From Stutzerimonas zhaodongensis (GTDB lineage: Bacteria > Pseudomonadota > Gammaproteobacteria > Pseudomonadales > Pseudomonadaceae): a stretch of DNA of 64,000 nt. The number at the start of each line of letters is the position of its first letter. Position 1 is the stretch's first letter. Position numbers and translations under genes: made by a program. The notes under the pieces were generated by a model that worked only from the letters and a program-made list of their open reading frames with translations, was not told the DNA's origin and did no database searches. The stretch covers positions 372,001 to 436,000 of the forward strand of contig NZ_RFFM01000001.1 of assembly GCF_003696365.1 (NCBI RefSeq), written 5' to 3'. Shown here in pieces: positions 48,620-58,234 of the stretch.

Positions 48620-49658
48620 TGTCGTTGCGGCTCGCATTGGAGTGATCGCCGATACATCGTTACAGCGTCACGTGCTGCAACAAGCTCTGACGGCAAACGG
48701 CTATACCGTTGTGCTCAACAGTGATCCCGCTCGGCTTGAAGAGGCCGATCTGGCAGCGATGGATGCCGATCTCTGGCTGGTTGATCTGGCCCAGACAGAG
48801 GATTCGCCGCTGGTCAATGCACTACTCGAACGTGACGCCTGCCCGGTACTGTTTGGAGAAGGGCATGCTCCCGAGCGGCATTCGGAGCATTATCCGCGCT
48901 GGGAGCGGCGCATGTTTGGCAAGCTAAAGCGTCTGGTTGGCGACCCGTCCAAAGTGGTCGGCCCCCGGCTTGAGGTGCTCAAGGCAGATGCTGAGCGCTC
49001 GACGCGTCTTGAGCTGCCCGGTGCGTTTTCCAACGCTGGTTCCGTTGATGGCGAACCGGCTCGTGAGGTCTGGCTATTGGCGGCTTCGCTGGGCGGGCCT
49101 GAGGCCGTCAAGGCATTTCTCGATGCGCTACCGCTCGGGTTGCCGGTTGGCTTCGTTTACGCGCAGCACATCGAGGCGAGCTTCGAGTCGGCATTGTCGC
49201 AGGCGGTAGGGCGGCACAGTCAGTGGAGCGTCAACCCGGCCCGGGCGAATGATTCGATACGCTGTGGGGAGGTTGTTGTCGCACCCATCAGTCAGGAGAT
49301 GGGCTTCGACAAGGATGGCTCCATGCTGCTCCACGGGCGAGGCTGGCCAGAACCGTATAGTCCGTCCATCGACCAGATGATGCTCAACCTTGCTCAGCAG
49401 TTCGGTAACCGTTGTGGCGTCATTGCTTTCAGCGGCATGGGCAGCGACGGCAACGCGGCTGCTGCTTATGTATTGCGACAGGGCGCCAAAGTCTGGACTC
49501 AACGTGCTGACTCCTGCGTTTGTTCGAGCATGCCAGACAGCCTGAGGGAGGGTGGTTACAGCTCAGTCAGCGGCGATCCTCGCGAGCTAGCCCAGGCCCT
49601 GGTCAATCATTTTCTGCAGCGGGCCAGTACTCCTGTTGCCGCCTTGCAAACGGAATAA
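48612..49658 (+). CDS. chpB: CheB-like methylesterase ChpB
   Basis: Removes methyl groups from PilJ. The 348-aa protein ends with a CheB methylesterase domain: the serine-containing LLAASLGGPEAVKAFL (about 155-170), YAQHIEASFESALSQAVGRHS, and the SGMGSDGNAAAAYVLRQG segment near 275-295. The N-terminal 100 or so residues look like a degenerate receiver: IGVIADTSLQRHVLQQAL lacks the acidic pair, although DLWLVDLAQ keeps a possible acceptor Asp. Start overlaps the chpA stop by 8 bp, implying translational coupling. Confidence 0.93.
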   Translation: MSDVVAARIGVIADTSLQRHVLQQALTANGYTVVLNSDPARLEEADLAAMDADLWLVDLAQTEDSPLVNALLERDACPVLFGEGHAPERHSEHYPRWERRMFGKLKRLVGDPSKVVGPRLEVLKADAERSTRLELPGAFSNAGSVDGEPAREVWLLAASLGGPEAVKAFLDALPLGLPVGFVYAQHIEASFESALSQAVGRHSQWSVNPARANDSIRCGEVVVAPISQEMGFDKDGSMLLHGRGWPEPYSPSIDQMMLNLAQQFGNRCGVIAFSGMGSDGNAAAAYVLRQGAKVWTQRADSCVCSSMPDSLREGGYSSVSGDPRELAQALVNHFLQRASTPVAALQTE

Positions 49659-49661
49659 CCC

Positions 49662-50132
49662 ATGAGCCAACCCGCTATCACCCAAGATACTTCCGCCAGC
49701 CTGACCGGGCTTTTGGTGCCGCTGGCCGATCGTACGCTGCTGCTGCCAAACGTGGCCGTCGCCGAGTTGATTCCATACCGCGCACCGCAGTCTGCGCAGG
49801 GCACGCCCTCCTGGTTTCTTGGACAGGTACCCTGGAGAGACCTGACATTACCGTTACTTTCGTTCGAGGCGGCGTCAAACGGACAGCCGGAAACCGGAGC
49901 ACGCGCCCGCGTGGCAGTGCTCAATGCCCTGGGTGGGCGTGATCACGTGAAGTTCATTGCATTGTTGGTGCAGGGCATTCCGCGCTCGGTCAAGTTGGAT
50001 CCGAGCCTGGCGCGCTCGGATGTCACGCTCGCGCCGCTGGAGTTGGACGCAGTCAACCTTGGCGATGTGCAGGCTCGAATTCCTGACCTGGTTGCCCTTG
50101 AACAGAAGTTGGCGGATGCAGGGTTGATCTGA
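49662..50132 (+). CDS. chpC: CheW-like protein ChpC
   Basis: A 156-aa second CheW-domain adaptor of the Pil-Chp cluster, beginning MSQPAITQDTSASLTGLLVPL with the block ADRTLLLPNVAVAELIPY. It follows chpB with 3 bp between stop and start. In P. aeruginosa chpD (AraC-type) and chpE follow; here the next gene is the convergent rsmE, so the operon ends at chpC. Confidence 0.92.
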   Translation: MSQPAITQDTSASLTGLLVPLADRTLLLPNVAVAELIPYRAPQSAQGTPSWFLGQVPWRDLTLPLLSFEAASNGQPETGARARVAVLNALGGRDHVKFIALLVQGIPRSVKLDPSLARSDVTLAPLELDAVNLGDVQARIPDLVALEQKLADAGLI

Positions 50133-50178
50133 TCGGCCTGTCCTCCTTTTGGACTATCCCGATACTGCCCTACCCTTG

Positions 50179-50907
50179 TCAGATGTCGGGCTGAAAATCG
50201 CCCCATAGCTGCTGCGCCACGCTCAACGCTACCACTGGCGCAGTCTCGGTGCGCAGCACACGCGGCCCCAGGCGGGCAGGCTGGAAGCCTGCGCTGCGGG
50301 CTTGCGCTACCTCTCCCTCACTCAACCCACCTTCCGGGCCGATCAGAAAGGCGAGCGTGGCCGGGCGCGGATGGGAGGCCAGCGGTGCTGCGACGGGATG
50401 CAAGACCAGCTTCAGCTCAGCCTCAAGCTTGAGCCATTCCGACATCGGCATAGGCGGATGAATCGTCGGGACGATAGAGCGGCCGCATTGCTCGCAGGCG
50501 CTTATGGCGACCTGGCGCCAGTGAGTCAGTCTCTTGTCTGCTCGTTCGTCTTTCAGCCGCACTTCGCAGCGCTCACTGATGATTGGGGTAATCTCTGCAG
50601 CGCCGAGTTCAGTGGCTTTCTGGATAGCCCAATCCATCCGCTCACCACGCGAAAGTCCTTGTCCCAGATGAATCTTCAAGCAAGATTCCGCCTGTCCTGA
50701 AAACCGCTCGCGCAACTCGACGGTGACGTGCTTTTTTCCTACTTCGACCAGAGCGCCTGCATATTCCTGACCGCTGCCATCGAACAGTTGTACGGCCGTG
50801 CCGGCCGTCAAACGCAGGACTCGGCCTATGTAGTGAGCGGAGGCTTCAGGAAGATCGCAGGTGCCAAGGGACAACGGTGCGTCGATGAAAAATCGGGATA
50901 TTCGCAT
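50179..50907 (-). CDS. rsmE: 16S rRNA (uracil-1498-N3)-methyltransferase RsmE
   Basis: SPOUT-class methyltransferase for m3U1498 of 16S rRNA, 242 aa. An N-terminal PUA-like domain (MRISRFFIDAPL) is followed by the SPOUT domain with KATELGAAEITPIISERCEVR, LIGPEGGLSEGEVAQA and the knot segment LGPRVLRTETAPVVAL. Convergent with chpC; co-directional with bioA, which lies 72 bp upstream. Confidence 0.95.
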   Translation of the reverse strand: MRISRFFIDAPLSLGTCDLPEASAHYIGRVLRLTAGTAVQLFDGSGQEYAGALVEVGKKHVTVELRERFSGQAESCLKIHLGQGLSRGERMDWAIQKATELGAAEITPIISERCEVRLKDERADKRLTHWRQVAISACEQCGRSIVPTIHPPMPMSEWLKLEAELKLVLHPVAAPLASHPRPATLAFLIGPEGGLSEGEVAQARSAGFQPARLGPRVLRTETAPVVALSVAQQLWGDFQPDI

Positions 50908-50979
50908 CGCAAAGCTACGGTCTGAAGGTGGGTCGGCAGTTTATAGGGTTACCGAGGTCTCATGAAGGCTAGTGATGCG

Positions 50980-52386
50980 CTAGCCGGGGTCACGGAACTC
51001 ACTCGGCGCACCCGGAGCCACCGGCACACTGACCGCAGTGCGAGTCGCGATATCGATCCCTTCGGTAGCTACCTCGGCGAGAAAGTCGATCTGTTCTTCG
51101 GTGATGGTGTAGGGTGGCAGAAAATACACCACTCCACCCAGAGGCCGGAGCAGCGCCCCACGCTGCAGGGCGTGCTGGTAAACCTTCAGCCCGCGTCGCT
51201 CCTGCCAGGGGTATGCGGTCTTGCTTGACTTGTCCTGCACCATCTCGATGGCGACTGCCATGCCGGTCTGTCTCACCTCAGAGACGTTTGGATGGTCGCG
51301 AAGGTGAGCGGTGGCAGTCGCCATTCGTGCGACCAGCACCTTGTTGGCTTCGATGACTGCGTCTTGTTCAAAGATATCGAGCGTGGCCAGGGCCGCAGCG
51401 CATGCCAGTGGATTACCGGTGTAGGTGTGCGAGTGGAGGAAGGCTCGCAACGTGGAATAGTCGTCGTAAAACGCCTGATACAGCGTCTCGGTAGTCAGCA
51501 CGGCAGCCATCGGCAAGTACCCGCCGGTGAGCGCCTTGGACAGGCACAAAAAATCAGGCGTAATGCCCGCCTGCTCACAGGCAAACATGGTACCTGTGCG
51601 GCCGAACCCCACGGCGATTTCGTCGTGTATCAGGTGGATATCGTAGCGGTCACAGGCCTCTCTCAGAAGTTTCAGATAGATCGGGTGATACATGCGCATC
51701 CCGCCTGCACCTTGAATCAAAGGTTCGACGATGACCGCGGCGATTTGATCATGATGCTCGGCTAGCGTCTGCTCCATATGCTGGAACATGTGTCGTGAGT
51801 GGTCTTCCCAGGTCACACCATCCGGCCGCAGATAGCAATCCGGACTCGGCACCTTGAACGTATCCAGCAACAAAGGCTTGTAGGTGTCGGTGAACAGGGC
51901 GACGTCGCCTACCGACATTGCGGCCACGGTTTCGCCGTGGTAACTGTTGGTGAGCGTCACAAAGCGCTGTTTGTTCGCCCGCCCGATGTTGCGCCAGTAG
52001 TGGAAGCTCATCTTCAAGGCGACTTCGATACCGGTTGAACCGTTGTCGGTGTAGAACACCCGCTGGAGGCCTGCAGGGGTGATCTGCACCAGTCGCTCGG
52101 ACAGCTCGACCACCGGCTGGTGGCTGAAACCCGCAAGCATCACGTGTTCGAGTTGATCGAGCTGGTCTTTGATGCGCTGATTGATGCGGGGGTTGGCGTG
52201 CCCGAACACGTTGACCCACCAGGAGCTCACTGCATCGAGATAGCGCTTGCCGTCAAAGTCCTCCAGCCAGACGCCCTCACCGCGGCGTATCGGGATCAAT
52301 GGAAGCTGCTCGTGATCTTTCATCTGGGTGCACGGATGCCAGAGTACGGATAGGTCGCGCTGCATCCAGCTGTCATTCAGGCTCAT
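50980..52386 (-). CDS. bioA: Adenosylmethionine-8-amino-7-oxononanoate aminotransferase BioA
   Basis: PLP-dependent aminotransferase that converts KAPA to DAPA in biotin synthesis with SAM as amino donor. The 468-aa protein has the N-terminal WHPCTQMKDHE substrate motif, SWWVNVFGHANP, YHGETVAAMSVG, the PLP aspartate region HDEIAVGFGRTGTMFACE and the Schiff-base lysine in CLSKALTGGYLPMAA. No other bio genes are in the window, so it is unlinked from bioBFHCD. Confidence 0.96.
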   Translation of the reverse strand: MSLNDSWMQRDLSVLWHPCTQMKDHEQLPLIPIRRGEGVWLEDFDGKRYLDAVSSWWVNVFGHANPRINQRIKDQLDQLEHVMLAGFSHQPVVELSERLVQITPAGLQRVFYTDNGSTGIEVALKMSFHYWRNIGRANKQRFVTLTNSYHGETVAAMSVGDVALFTDTYKPLLLDTFKVPSPDCYLRPDGVTWEDHSRHMFQHMEQTLAEHHDQIAAVIVEPLIQGAGGMRMYHPIYLKLLREACDRYDIHLIHDEIAVGFGRTGTMFACEQAGITPDFLCLSKALTGGYLPMAAVLTTETLYQAFYDDYSTLRAFLHSHTYTGNPLACAAALATLDIFEQDAVIEANKVLVARMATATAHLRDHPNVSEVRQTGMAVAIEMVQDKSSKTAYPWQERRGLKVYQHALQRGALLRPLGGVVYFLPPYTITEEQIDFLAEVATEGIDIATRTAVSVPVAPGAPSEFRDPG

Positions 52387-52507
52387 TGTTGCTCCTTAGC
52401 TCGGGCGTCGGCGCAGCCTAGCAGAAACCGACCATCAGTCCCGTCCGTGCAGATCTATCTGCCTGGTCGATATTTTGAAACGAAAAAATGCGATTCATTT
52501 CGATCTA

Positions 52508-52523
52508 TTAGCCGTTAGGCTAA
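52508..52523. promoter_or_regulatory. Palindrome in the cytochrome b561 leader
   Basis: TTAGCC-GTTA-GGCTAA is a perfect 6+6 palindrome with a 4-bp spacer. It lies 29 bp before the cytochrome b561 ATG and 11 bp upstream of a TATATA element at 52535-52540. The position fits an operator. No regulator can be named from the sequence. Confidence 0.4.
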
Positions 52524-52552
52524 CGCTATTCATTTATATAGAGACACGACCC

Positions 52553-53107
52553 ATGCAATGGCGAAATTCCTCCACCAATTACGGCCTGATAAGCATCGTG
52601 ATGCACTGGTTGGTGGCAATTGCGGTGGTTGTGTTGTTCGCGCTGGGATACTGGATGGTCGGATTGACCTACTACAGCAGCTGGTATCGCACCGCACCTG
52701 ATATACACAAGAGCATTGGTCTGCTTTTGCTGGCAGTGATGGTGCTCCGGGTTACCTGGCGCTTTCTCAGCAGCGGTCCTGCGCCTCTTGCGAGTCACGG
52801 CCAGCTCACACGTCTGGCAACCAAGGTCGGTCACGGTGTGCTCTACCTTGGCTTGTTCGGGGTGATGATTTCCGGCTATCTGATATCCACCGCCGACGGT
52901 CGGTCCATTAGCGTATTCGATTGGTTCGAGGTCCCGGCGCTGGTCACATCCATTCCAAACCAGGAAGACATTGCCGGCCTGGTTCATGAGTTCATGGCCT
53001 GGGGGCTGGTGATCTTTTCCGGCCTGCATGCCCTGGCTGCTCTCAAGCACCATTTCATCGATCGCGATCCGACGCTCAAGCGGATGCTCGGCCGCGCCGA
53101 TGCCTGA
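52553..53107 (+). CDS. Cytochrome b561 family protein
   Basis: A 184-aa di-heme membrane protein of the prokaryotic cytochrome b561 (CybB-like) type. The start is [22 protein letters not shown] (52553); the ORF extends to 52475 but those residues are not conserved. Four TM helices (about 12-32, 48-68, 88-108, 145-165) carry candidate heme histidines in [20 protein letters not shown] and [13 protein letters not shown]. Its pairing with YceI, 22 bp downstream, is common and suggests a role in electron transfer linked to isoprenoid quinones; that role is inferred. Confidence 0.9.
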   Translation: MQWRNSSTNYGLISIVMHWLVAIAVVVLFALGYWMVGLTYYSSWYRTAPDIHKSIGLLLLAVMVLRVTWRFLSSGPAPLASHGQLTRLATKVGHGVLYLGLFGVMISGYLISTADGRSISVFDWFEVPALVTSIPNQEDIAGLVHEFMAWGLVIFSGLHALAALKHHFIDRDPTLKRMLGRADA

Positions 53108-53129
53108 TAAACCCTCCAAGGAGTCATCC

Positions 53130-53705
53130 ATGTTGAAGAAAACCCTTGCTGCACTTGCCCTGGGCTCAATGATTGCCGCCGGCCCAGTCGCCGCTGCTGA
53201 CTATGCCATCGACACCAAAGGCCAGCACGCTTTCGTCAATTTCAAGATTAGTCACCTCGGCTACAGCTGGCTGTGGGGCACCTTCAAGGAATTCGACGGT
53301 AGCTTCAGCTTTGACGCCGATCAGCCGGAAGCGAGCAAGGTCAACGTCACGTTGAAGACCGCCAGCGTCGACTCTAATCACGCCGAGCGCGATAAGCACC
53401 TGCGCAGCGATGATTTCCTAAACGTATCCAAGCACCCGACCGCTACTTTCGAGTCCACCTCGGTCAAGTCGACCGGTGATGGTACTGCCGATATCACCGG
53501 CAACCTGACTCTGAACGGTGTAACCAAGCCCGTGGTAATCGCGGCCAAGTTTCTGGGCGAGGGCAAGGACCCGTGGGGCGGCTATCGCGCGGGCTTTGAA
53601 GGCATGACGACCCTCAAGTTGAAAGATTTCGATATCAAGATGGACCTGGGTCCGGCCTCGCAGACTGTCGACCTGATCATTTCGGTTGAAGGTATCCGTC
53701 AGTAA
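53130..53705 (+). CDS. YceI family periplasmic protein
   Basis: A 191-aa lipocalin-like protein. The ATG at 53130 has AAGGAG 7 bp upstream, and a signal peptide ([23 protein letters not shown]) follows. Mature features: [23 protein letters not shown] and the [24 protein letters not shown] block. Family members bind polyisoprenoids such as ubiquinone-8; I infer the same here. Transcribed with the cytochrome b561 gene and closed by a hairpin. Confidence 0.93.
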   Translation: MLKKTLAALALGSMIAAGPVAAADYAIDTKGQHAFVNFKISHLGYSWLWGTFKEFDGSFSFDADQPEASKVNVTLKTASVDSNHAERDKHLRSDDFLNVSKHPTATFESTSVKSTGDGTADITGNLTLNGVTKPVVIAAKFLGEGKDPWGGYRAGFEGMTTLKLKDFDIKMDLGPASQTVDLIISVEGIRQ

Positions 53706-53723
53706 CGAGCAGAAGTTTAAAGG

Positions 53724-53750
53724 ACGCCGGCGTATAGCCGGCGTTCTCGT
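53724..53750 (+). terminator. Terminator of the cytochrome b561-yceI unit
   Basis: An 8-bp stem ACGCCGGC/GCCGGCGT with a GTATA loop lies 18 bp after the yceI stop and is followed by a T-rich tail (TCTCGTTTC). The T tract is moderate. Confidence 0.7.
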
Positions 53751-53833
53751 TTCTGCACCACCTGTTGAGGAAGGCATTAGCCCCGGCCATTGAATCTCCT
53801 CAATCGGCGTAATAGGGGCATCCGTGACACAAT

Positions 53834-53870
53834 CGTTTGTTTACAAACAGTCGTGAATGTAAGTATATTC
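53834..53870 (+). promoter_or_regulatory. TtgR/NalD-type operator overlapping the efflux promoter
   Basis: A half-site pair TTACA (53841-53845) and TGTAA (53858-53862) with 12 bp between them sits in a sequence that closely resembles, from memory, the P. putida ttgR-ttgA operator. A promoter overlaps it: TTTACA at 53840-53845, 18 bp, TATATT at 53864-53869. A TetR-type repressor bound here would block transcription. Which protein binds cannot be read from the window. Confidence 0.7.
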
Positions 53871-53941
53871 GTCGCATTCTGCCATTCGAGTCTGTCCGAG
53901 CTGTTCTGCTTGGGACTATCTGTTCTATGAGGTCGCTTTCG

Positions 53942-55072
53942 ATGTCTAGCAAGTCAGCCAGTGCTGCGCTGTTAACCCTTCTTGCCGCTGTGGCTGTACT
54001 AAGCGGGTGCCAGGACGAGCAGGCAGCGGCTCCTGCCGCGGCACAGCAGGCACCGCAAGTGGGCATCGTGACGCTCGAAGCCGAATCATTTGCCCTGACT
54101 ACCGAGCTTCCGGGCCGCGCGCAGGCTTATCGCGTTGCTGAAGTGCGCCCGCAGGTGGACGGCATCATCCAGAAGCGTCTTTTCACCGAAGGCAGCGAGG
54201 TCAAGGCTGGCGAGCAGCTCTACCAGATCGACGATGCGATCTATCAAGCGACGTACAAGAGCGCGCAGGCGAGTCTTGCCTCCACCAAGTCTCTGGCCGA
54301 TCGCTATGCGTTGCTGGTCAAGGAACAGGCAGTGAGCAAGCAGGCGTTCGAAGAAGCGCGGGCTGCCAGCTTGCAGGCGGAGGCCGAGCTTGAGCGGGCG
54401 CGGATAAACGTACGCTACACCAAAGTGCTTGCGCCGATATCCGGCCGTATTGGCCGTTCTGCTGTAACAGAAGGTGCGCTGATCAGCAGTGGTCAGGCCC
54501 AGGCGCTGGCAGTGATCCAACAACTCGATCCCATCTATGTCGACGTAACACAACCTGCGCGCGATCTGCTCAGCTTGCGTCGGGATCTGGCCGAGGGACG
54601 TCTGGAAAAAGCGGGTGAAAACGCGGCGAAAGCAACGCTTGTGCTTGAGGACGGCACGCCTTACCCCCATGAGGGCAAGTTGGAGTTTTCTGAAGTATCG
54701 GTAGATGCGGGTACGGGCTCGGTGGTGCTGCGCGCGGTCTTCCCGAATCCGGACAAAATGTTGATGCCCGGTATGTTCGTTCATGCGCAGCTGGTAGCCG
54801 GCGTGAAGAGCGAGGCCATTCTGGCGCCGCAGCAGGGGGTCACCCGTACGCCGACCGGCGAAGCGACCGCCATGGTCGTCGGTGCCGACAACAAGGTCGA
54901 AATTCGCAAGCTCAAAGCTGCACGGGCAGTGGGTAACCGCTGGCTGGTCACTGAAGGCCTCGAAGCAGGCGATCGTCTGATCACAGAAGGCCTGCAATTC
55001 ATCCGCCCGGGTGTCGAAGTCAATCCCGTACCGGCGACCAATGTCGCCACTGCCCAGCCACAAGCCCAATAA
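53942..55072 (+). CDS. mexA/ttgA: RND efflux periplasmic adaptor (MexA/TtgA family)
   Basis: Membrane-fusion lipoprotein that links the RND pump to the outer-membrane channel. The product is 376 aa from MSSKSASAALLTLLAAVAVL; GAGG lies 9 bp upstream. An ATG 15 bp earlier (53927) is a plausible alternative because it adds an Arg to the signal peptide. The lipobox LSGC places the lipid at about C23. The barrel/hairpin segments EVRPQVDGIIQKRLFTEGSEVKAG and ARINVRYTKVLAPISGRIGRS are typical. The C-terminus ends in a Gln/Ala-rich tail. First gene of a three-gene operon. Confidence 0.95.
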   Translation: MSSKSASAALLTLLAAVAVLSGCQDEQAAAPAAAQQAPQVGIVTLEAESFALTTELPGRAQAYRVAEVRPQVDGIIQKRLFTEGSEVKAGEQLYQIDDAIYQATYKSAQASLASTKSLADRYALLVKEQAVSKQAFEEARAASLQAEAELERARINVRYTKVLAPISGRIGRSAVTEGALISSGQAQALAVIQQLDPIYVDVTQPARDLLSLRRDLAEGRLEKAGENAAKATLVLEDGTPYPHEGKLEFSEVSVDAGTGSVVLRAVFPNPDKMLMPGMFVHAQLVAGVKSEAILAPQQGVTRTPTGEATAMVVGADNKVEIRKLKAARAVGNRWLVTEGLEAGDRLITEGLQFIRPGVEVNPVPATNVATAQPQAQ

Positions 55073-55096
55073 GGCTGAGCCAAGGATAATCAAGTA

Positions 55097-58000
55097 ATGT
55101 CCAGATTCTTTATCGACCGGCCCATTTTCGCCTGGGTGATCGCCCTGGTGATCATGTTGGCCGGTGGGCTCTCCATTCTGTCGTTGCCCGTCAATCAGTA
55201 CCCAAGCATCGCGCCGCCGGCAGTAGGCATTCAGGTCAATTACCCGGGTGCTTCGGCGCAAACGGTCCAAGACACCGTTGTTCAGGTAATCGAACAGCAG
55301 CTGAACGGAATCGATGGCCTGCGCTACATGTCCTCGTCGAGCAACTCCGATGGGAGCATGGAAATCACGGTGACATTCGAGCAGGGTACTGATCCTGACA
55401 TCGCCCAGGTGCAGGTCCAGAACAAGCTGCAGCTAGCCACTCCTCTGTTGCCGCAAGAGGTGCAACAGCAGGGCATCAGGGTAACCAAGGCGGTGCGCAA
55501 CTTCTTGATGGTCATCGGCGTGGTCTCTACCGATGGCAGCATGACCCGTGGCGACCTGTCGGATTACATCGTCTCCAACATCCAGGACCCGATCTCTCGG
55601 ACTGCGGGTGTCGGCGACTTCCAGGTCTTCGGTTCCCAGTACGCCATGCGGATATGGCTGGACCCGGCCAAGCTGAACAATTTCTCACTTACCCCGACCG
55701 ACGTCGGTGATGCGATCAAGGCGCAGAACGTGCAGGTGTCGGCTGGTCAGTTCGGCGGACTGCCCGCTGTTCCCGGACAACAGCTGAGCGCGACGATCAT
55801 CGGCAAAACCCGTCTGCAAACACCTGAGCAGTTCCGCGACATACTGCTGAAGGTCAGCGGTGATGGGTCCCAGGTTCGATTGGGCGATGTGGCGAGGGTC
55901 GAGCTGACCGAACAGAGCTCGGCAATCAGTGCGCTCTACAACGGCAAGCCGGCGTCTGCCATGGCGATCAAGTTGGCGACGGGCGCTAACGCACTGGATA
56001 CCGCTAAAGCGGTGCGTGCGACTATCGACGAACTTCAACCGTTTTTCCCGGCGGGCATGGAGGTCGTTTATCCCTACGACACTTCGCCTGTTGTCTCTGA
56101 ATCGATTACCGGCGTAGTGCACACCCTGTTCGAAGCCATCGCCCTGGTTTTTCTGGTGATGTATCTGTTCCTGCAAAACTTCCGTGCAACATTGATTCCT
56201 ACGCTGGCTGTGCCCGTGGTGTTGCTCGGTACGTTCGGCGTTCTGGCAGCATTCGGGTTCAGCGTGAACACCCTGACCATGTTTGCAATGGTGCTGGCGA
56301 TCGGTCTGCTGGTGGACGATGCCATTGTCGTCGTGGAAAACGTCGAGCGTGTGATGGCCGAGGAAGGGCTGTCGCCCTTGGAGGCGACGCGCAAATCCAT
56401 GACCCAGATTCAGGGTGCGCTGGTCGGCATTGGCCTGGTGCTATCCGCGGTGTTCGTGCCGATGGCGTTCTTCGGCGGCTCCACGGGCGTCATCTACCGA
56501 CAGTTCGCGATCACCATCGCGTCGGCGATGACGCTGTCCGTGCTTGTCGCACTGATATTCACCCCGGCGCTCTGTGCGACCTTGCTCAAGCCGATCCCGC
56601 AGGGGCAGCACCATGCCAAACGTGGCTTCTTCGGGTGGTTCAATCGCACTTTCGAGCGCGGAGTGGACGGCTACGAGAAGGGCGTGCGCAGCGTGCTCAA
56701 ACGCAAGATTCCATTCTTGCTGCTATACGTGGCGATCGTCGCGGTCATGGCTGTGCTGTTTACCCGGCTGCCTAGTTCGTTTCTTCCCGACGAAGATCAG
56801 GGCGTTCTCTTTGCCCAGGTACAGACTCCCGCCGGCTCCACTGCCGAACGTACCCAGCAGACGGTCGACGCAATGCGTGAGTACCTGCTCACTGAAGAGT
56901 CGGACGTGGTGAATTCGGTGTTCACCGTCACCGGCTTCAACTTCGCTGGTCGCGGTCAGAATTCGGCGCTGGCATTCATCGGCTTGAAGCCATGGAGCGA
57001 GCGTACGGCCGAGGGGCAGGATGTCGCGTCTCTCGCTGGCCGTGCTCAGCAGCACTTCAGCTCCTTCCGGGATGCCATGGTATTTGCGTTTGCGCCCCCT
57101 GCGGTGATGGAGCTCGGTAACGCAACAGGCTTCAATTTCTATCTGCAGGATCGTGCCGGTGTTGGTCACGAGGTGCTGATGGACGCTCGTAACCAGTTCT
57201 TGGGTATGGCTGCCGAACATCCTGCATTGACTGCCGTACGTCCTAACGGGCTAAACGACGAGCCGCAGTATCAGCTGCAGATCGACGACGAGAAAGCGCG
57301 GGTGTTGGGCGTTCCGCTGAGCGCGATCAACCAGACGCTGTCGATCGGCTGGGGCTCCAGCTACGTCAACGACTTCATCGATCGTGGTCGGGTCAAGCGC
57401 GTGTACATGCAGGGCGAGGCCAGTTCACGGATGAATCCGGAAGACCTCGACAAATGGTTCGTGCGCAACGATGCAGGCGAGATGGTGCCATTCAGTGCCT
57501 TTGCCAGCGGTGAGTGGGTTTACGGCTCGCCGAAGCTGTCGCGCTACAACGGTGTGTCGGCGATGGAAATTCTCGGTCAGGCCGCGCCAGGCTATAGCTC
57601 TGGCGACGCCATGGCGGCAGTGGAGGAGATTGCTCAGAAGCTGCCGCAGGGTGTTGGAATTTCGTGGACGGGCTTGTCCTACGAGGAGCGCTTGTCCGGC
57701 GATCAGGCGCCGGCGCTTTATGCCCTGTCGCTGTTGGTGGTGTTCCTGTGTCTAGCAGCGCTCTACGAGAGCTGGTCGATTCCGTTCGCCGTGATGCTGG
57801 TGGTGCCACTAGGGGTCATCGGTGCTTTGCTGGCGACCATGGGCCGCGGTTTGTCCAATGATGTGTTCTTCCAGGTCGGGCTGCTGACGACCATTGGGCT
57901 GACTGCCAAGAACGCGATCCTCATCGTCGAATTCGCCAAGGAGCTTCACGAGCAGGGCATGAGCCGATTCGATGCAGCGGTGCAGGCATGCCGTATGCGC

Positions 58001-58234
58001 TTGCGGCCGATCGTCATGACTTCGCTGGCGTTCACCCTCGGGGTTGTTCCGCTGGCGCTTGCCAGTGGCGCGGGTGCGGGCAGTTCCCATGCAATCGGTA
58101 CTGGCGTGATCGGCGGGATGATGACCGCGACGCTGCTGGTTATCTTCTGGGTCCCGCTGTTCTATGTTCTGGTGTCTTCGCTGGGTGAGCGCAAGAAAGC
58201 TGCCGTCGATGCACCAAAGGGAGATACACAATGA
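55097..58234 (+). CDS. mexB/ttgB: RND multidrug efflux transporter (MexB/TtgB family)
   Basis: Proton-driven HAE1-type pump of 1045 aa, expected to export antibiotics, solvents and dyes. Twelve TM segments flank two large periplasmic loops. The start [24 protein letters not shown] is canonical. TM4 carries the proton-relay pair DD at about 407-408 ([16 protein letters not shown]), and TM10 has [17 protein letters not shown] with the conserved lysine. It lies 24 bp after the adaptor gene. Substrate range is inferred from family. Confidence 0.96.
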   Translation: MSRFFIDRPIFAWVIALVIMLAGGLSILSLPVNQYPSIAPPAVGIQVNYPGASAQTVQDTVVQVIEQQLNGIDGLRYMSSSSNSDGSMEITVTFEQGTDPDIAQVQVQNKLQLATPLLPQEVQQQGIRVTKAVRNFLMVIGVVSTDGSMTRGDLSDYIVSNIQDPISRTAGVGDFQVFGSQYAMRIWLDPAKLNNFSLTPTDVGDAIKAQNVQVSAGQFGGLPAVPGQQLSATIIGKTRLQTPEQFRDILLKVSGDGSQVRLGDVARVELTEQSSAISALYNGKPASAMAIKLATGANALDTAKAVRATIDELQPFFPAGMEVVYPYDTSPVVSESITGVVHTLFEAIALVFLVMYLFLQNFRATLIPTLAVPVVLLGTFGVLAAFGFSVNTLTMFAMVLAIGLLVDDAIVVVENVERVMAEEGLSPLEATRKSMTQIQGALVGIGLVLSAVFVPMAFFGGSTGVIYRQFAITIASAMTLSVLVALIFTPALCATLLKPIPQGQHHAKRGFFGWFNRTFERGVDGYEKGVRSVLKRKIPFLLLYVAIVAVMAVLFTRLPSSFLPDEDQGVLFAQVQTPAGSTAERTQQTVDAMREYLLTEESDVVNSVFTVTGFNFAGRGQNSALAFIGLKPWSERTAEGQDVASLAGRAQQHFSSFRDAMVFAFAPPAVMELGNATGFNFYLQDRAGVGHEVLMDARNQFLGMAAEHPALTAVRPNGLNDEPQYQLQIDDEKARVLGVPLSAINQTLSIGWGSSYVNDFIDRGRVKRVYMQGEASSRMNPEDLDKWFVRNDAGEMVPFSAFASGEWVYGSPKLSRYNGVSAMEILGQAAPGYSSGDAMAAVEEIAQKLPQGVGISWTGLSYEERLSGDQAPALYALSLLVVFLCLAALYESWSIPFAVMLVVPLGVIGALLATMGRGLSNDVFFQVGLLTTIGLTAKNAILIVEFAKELHEQGMSRFDAAVQACRMRLRPIVMTSLAFTLGVVPLALASGAGAGSSHAIGTGVIGGMMTATLLVIFWVPLFYVLVSSLGERKKAAVDAPKGDTQ

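Noticed and set aside
47405-48637. 410-codon minus-strand open frame opposite the 3' part of chpA
   Set aside because: Shadow of the ChpA kinase, CheW and receiver region; no ribosome site or domain.
53800-54066. Minus-strand frame upstream of the efflux operon considered as the divergent repressor gene
   Set aside because: It is only 88 codons, overlaps the adaptor gene, begins inside it, and shows no TetR or MarR motifs.
54086-55270. 394-codon minus-strand open frame opposite the efflux adaptor
   Set aside because: Antisense shadow of a conserved gene; composition is Arg/His-rich with no family resemblance.
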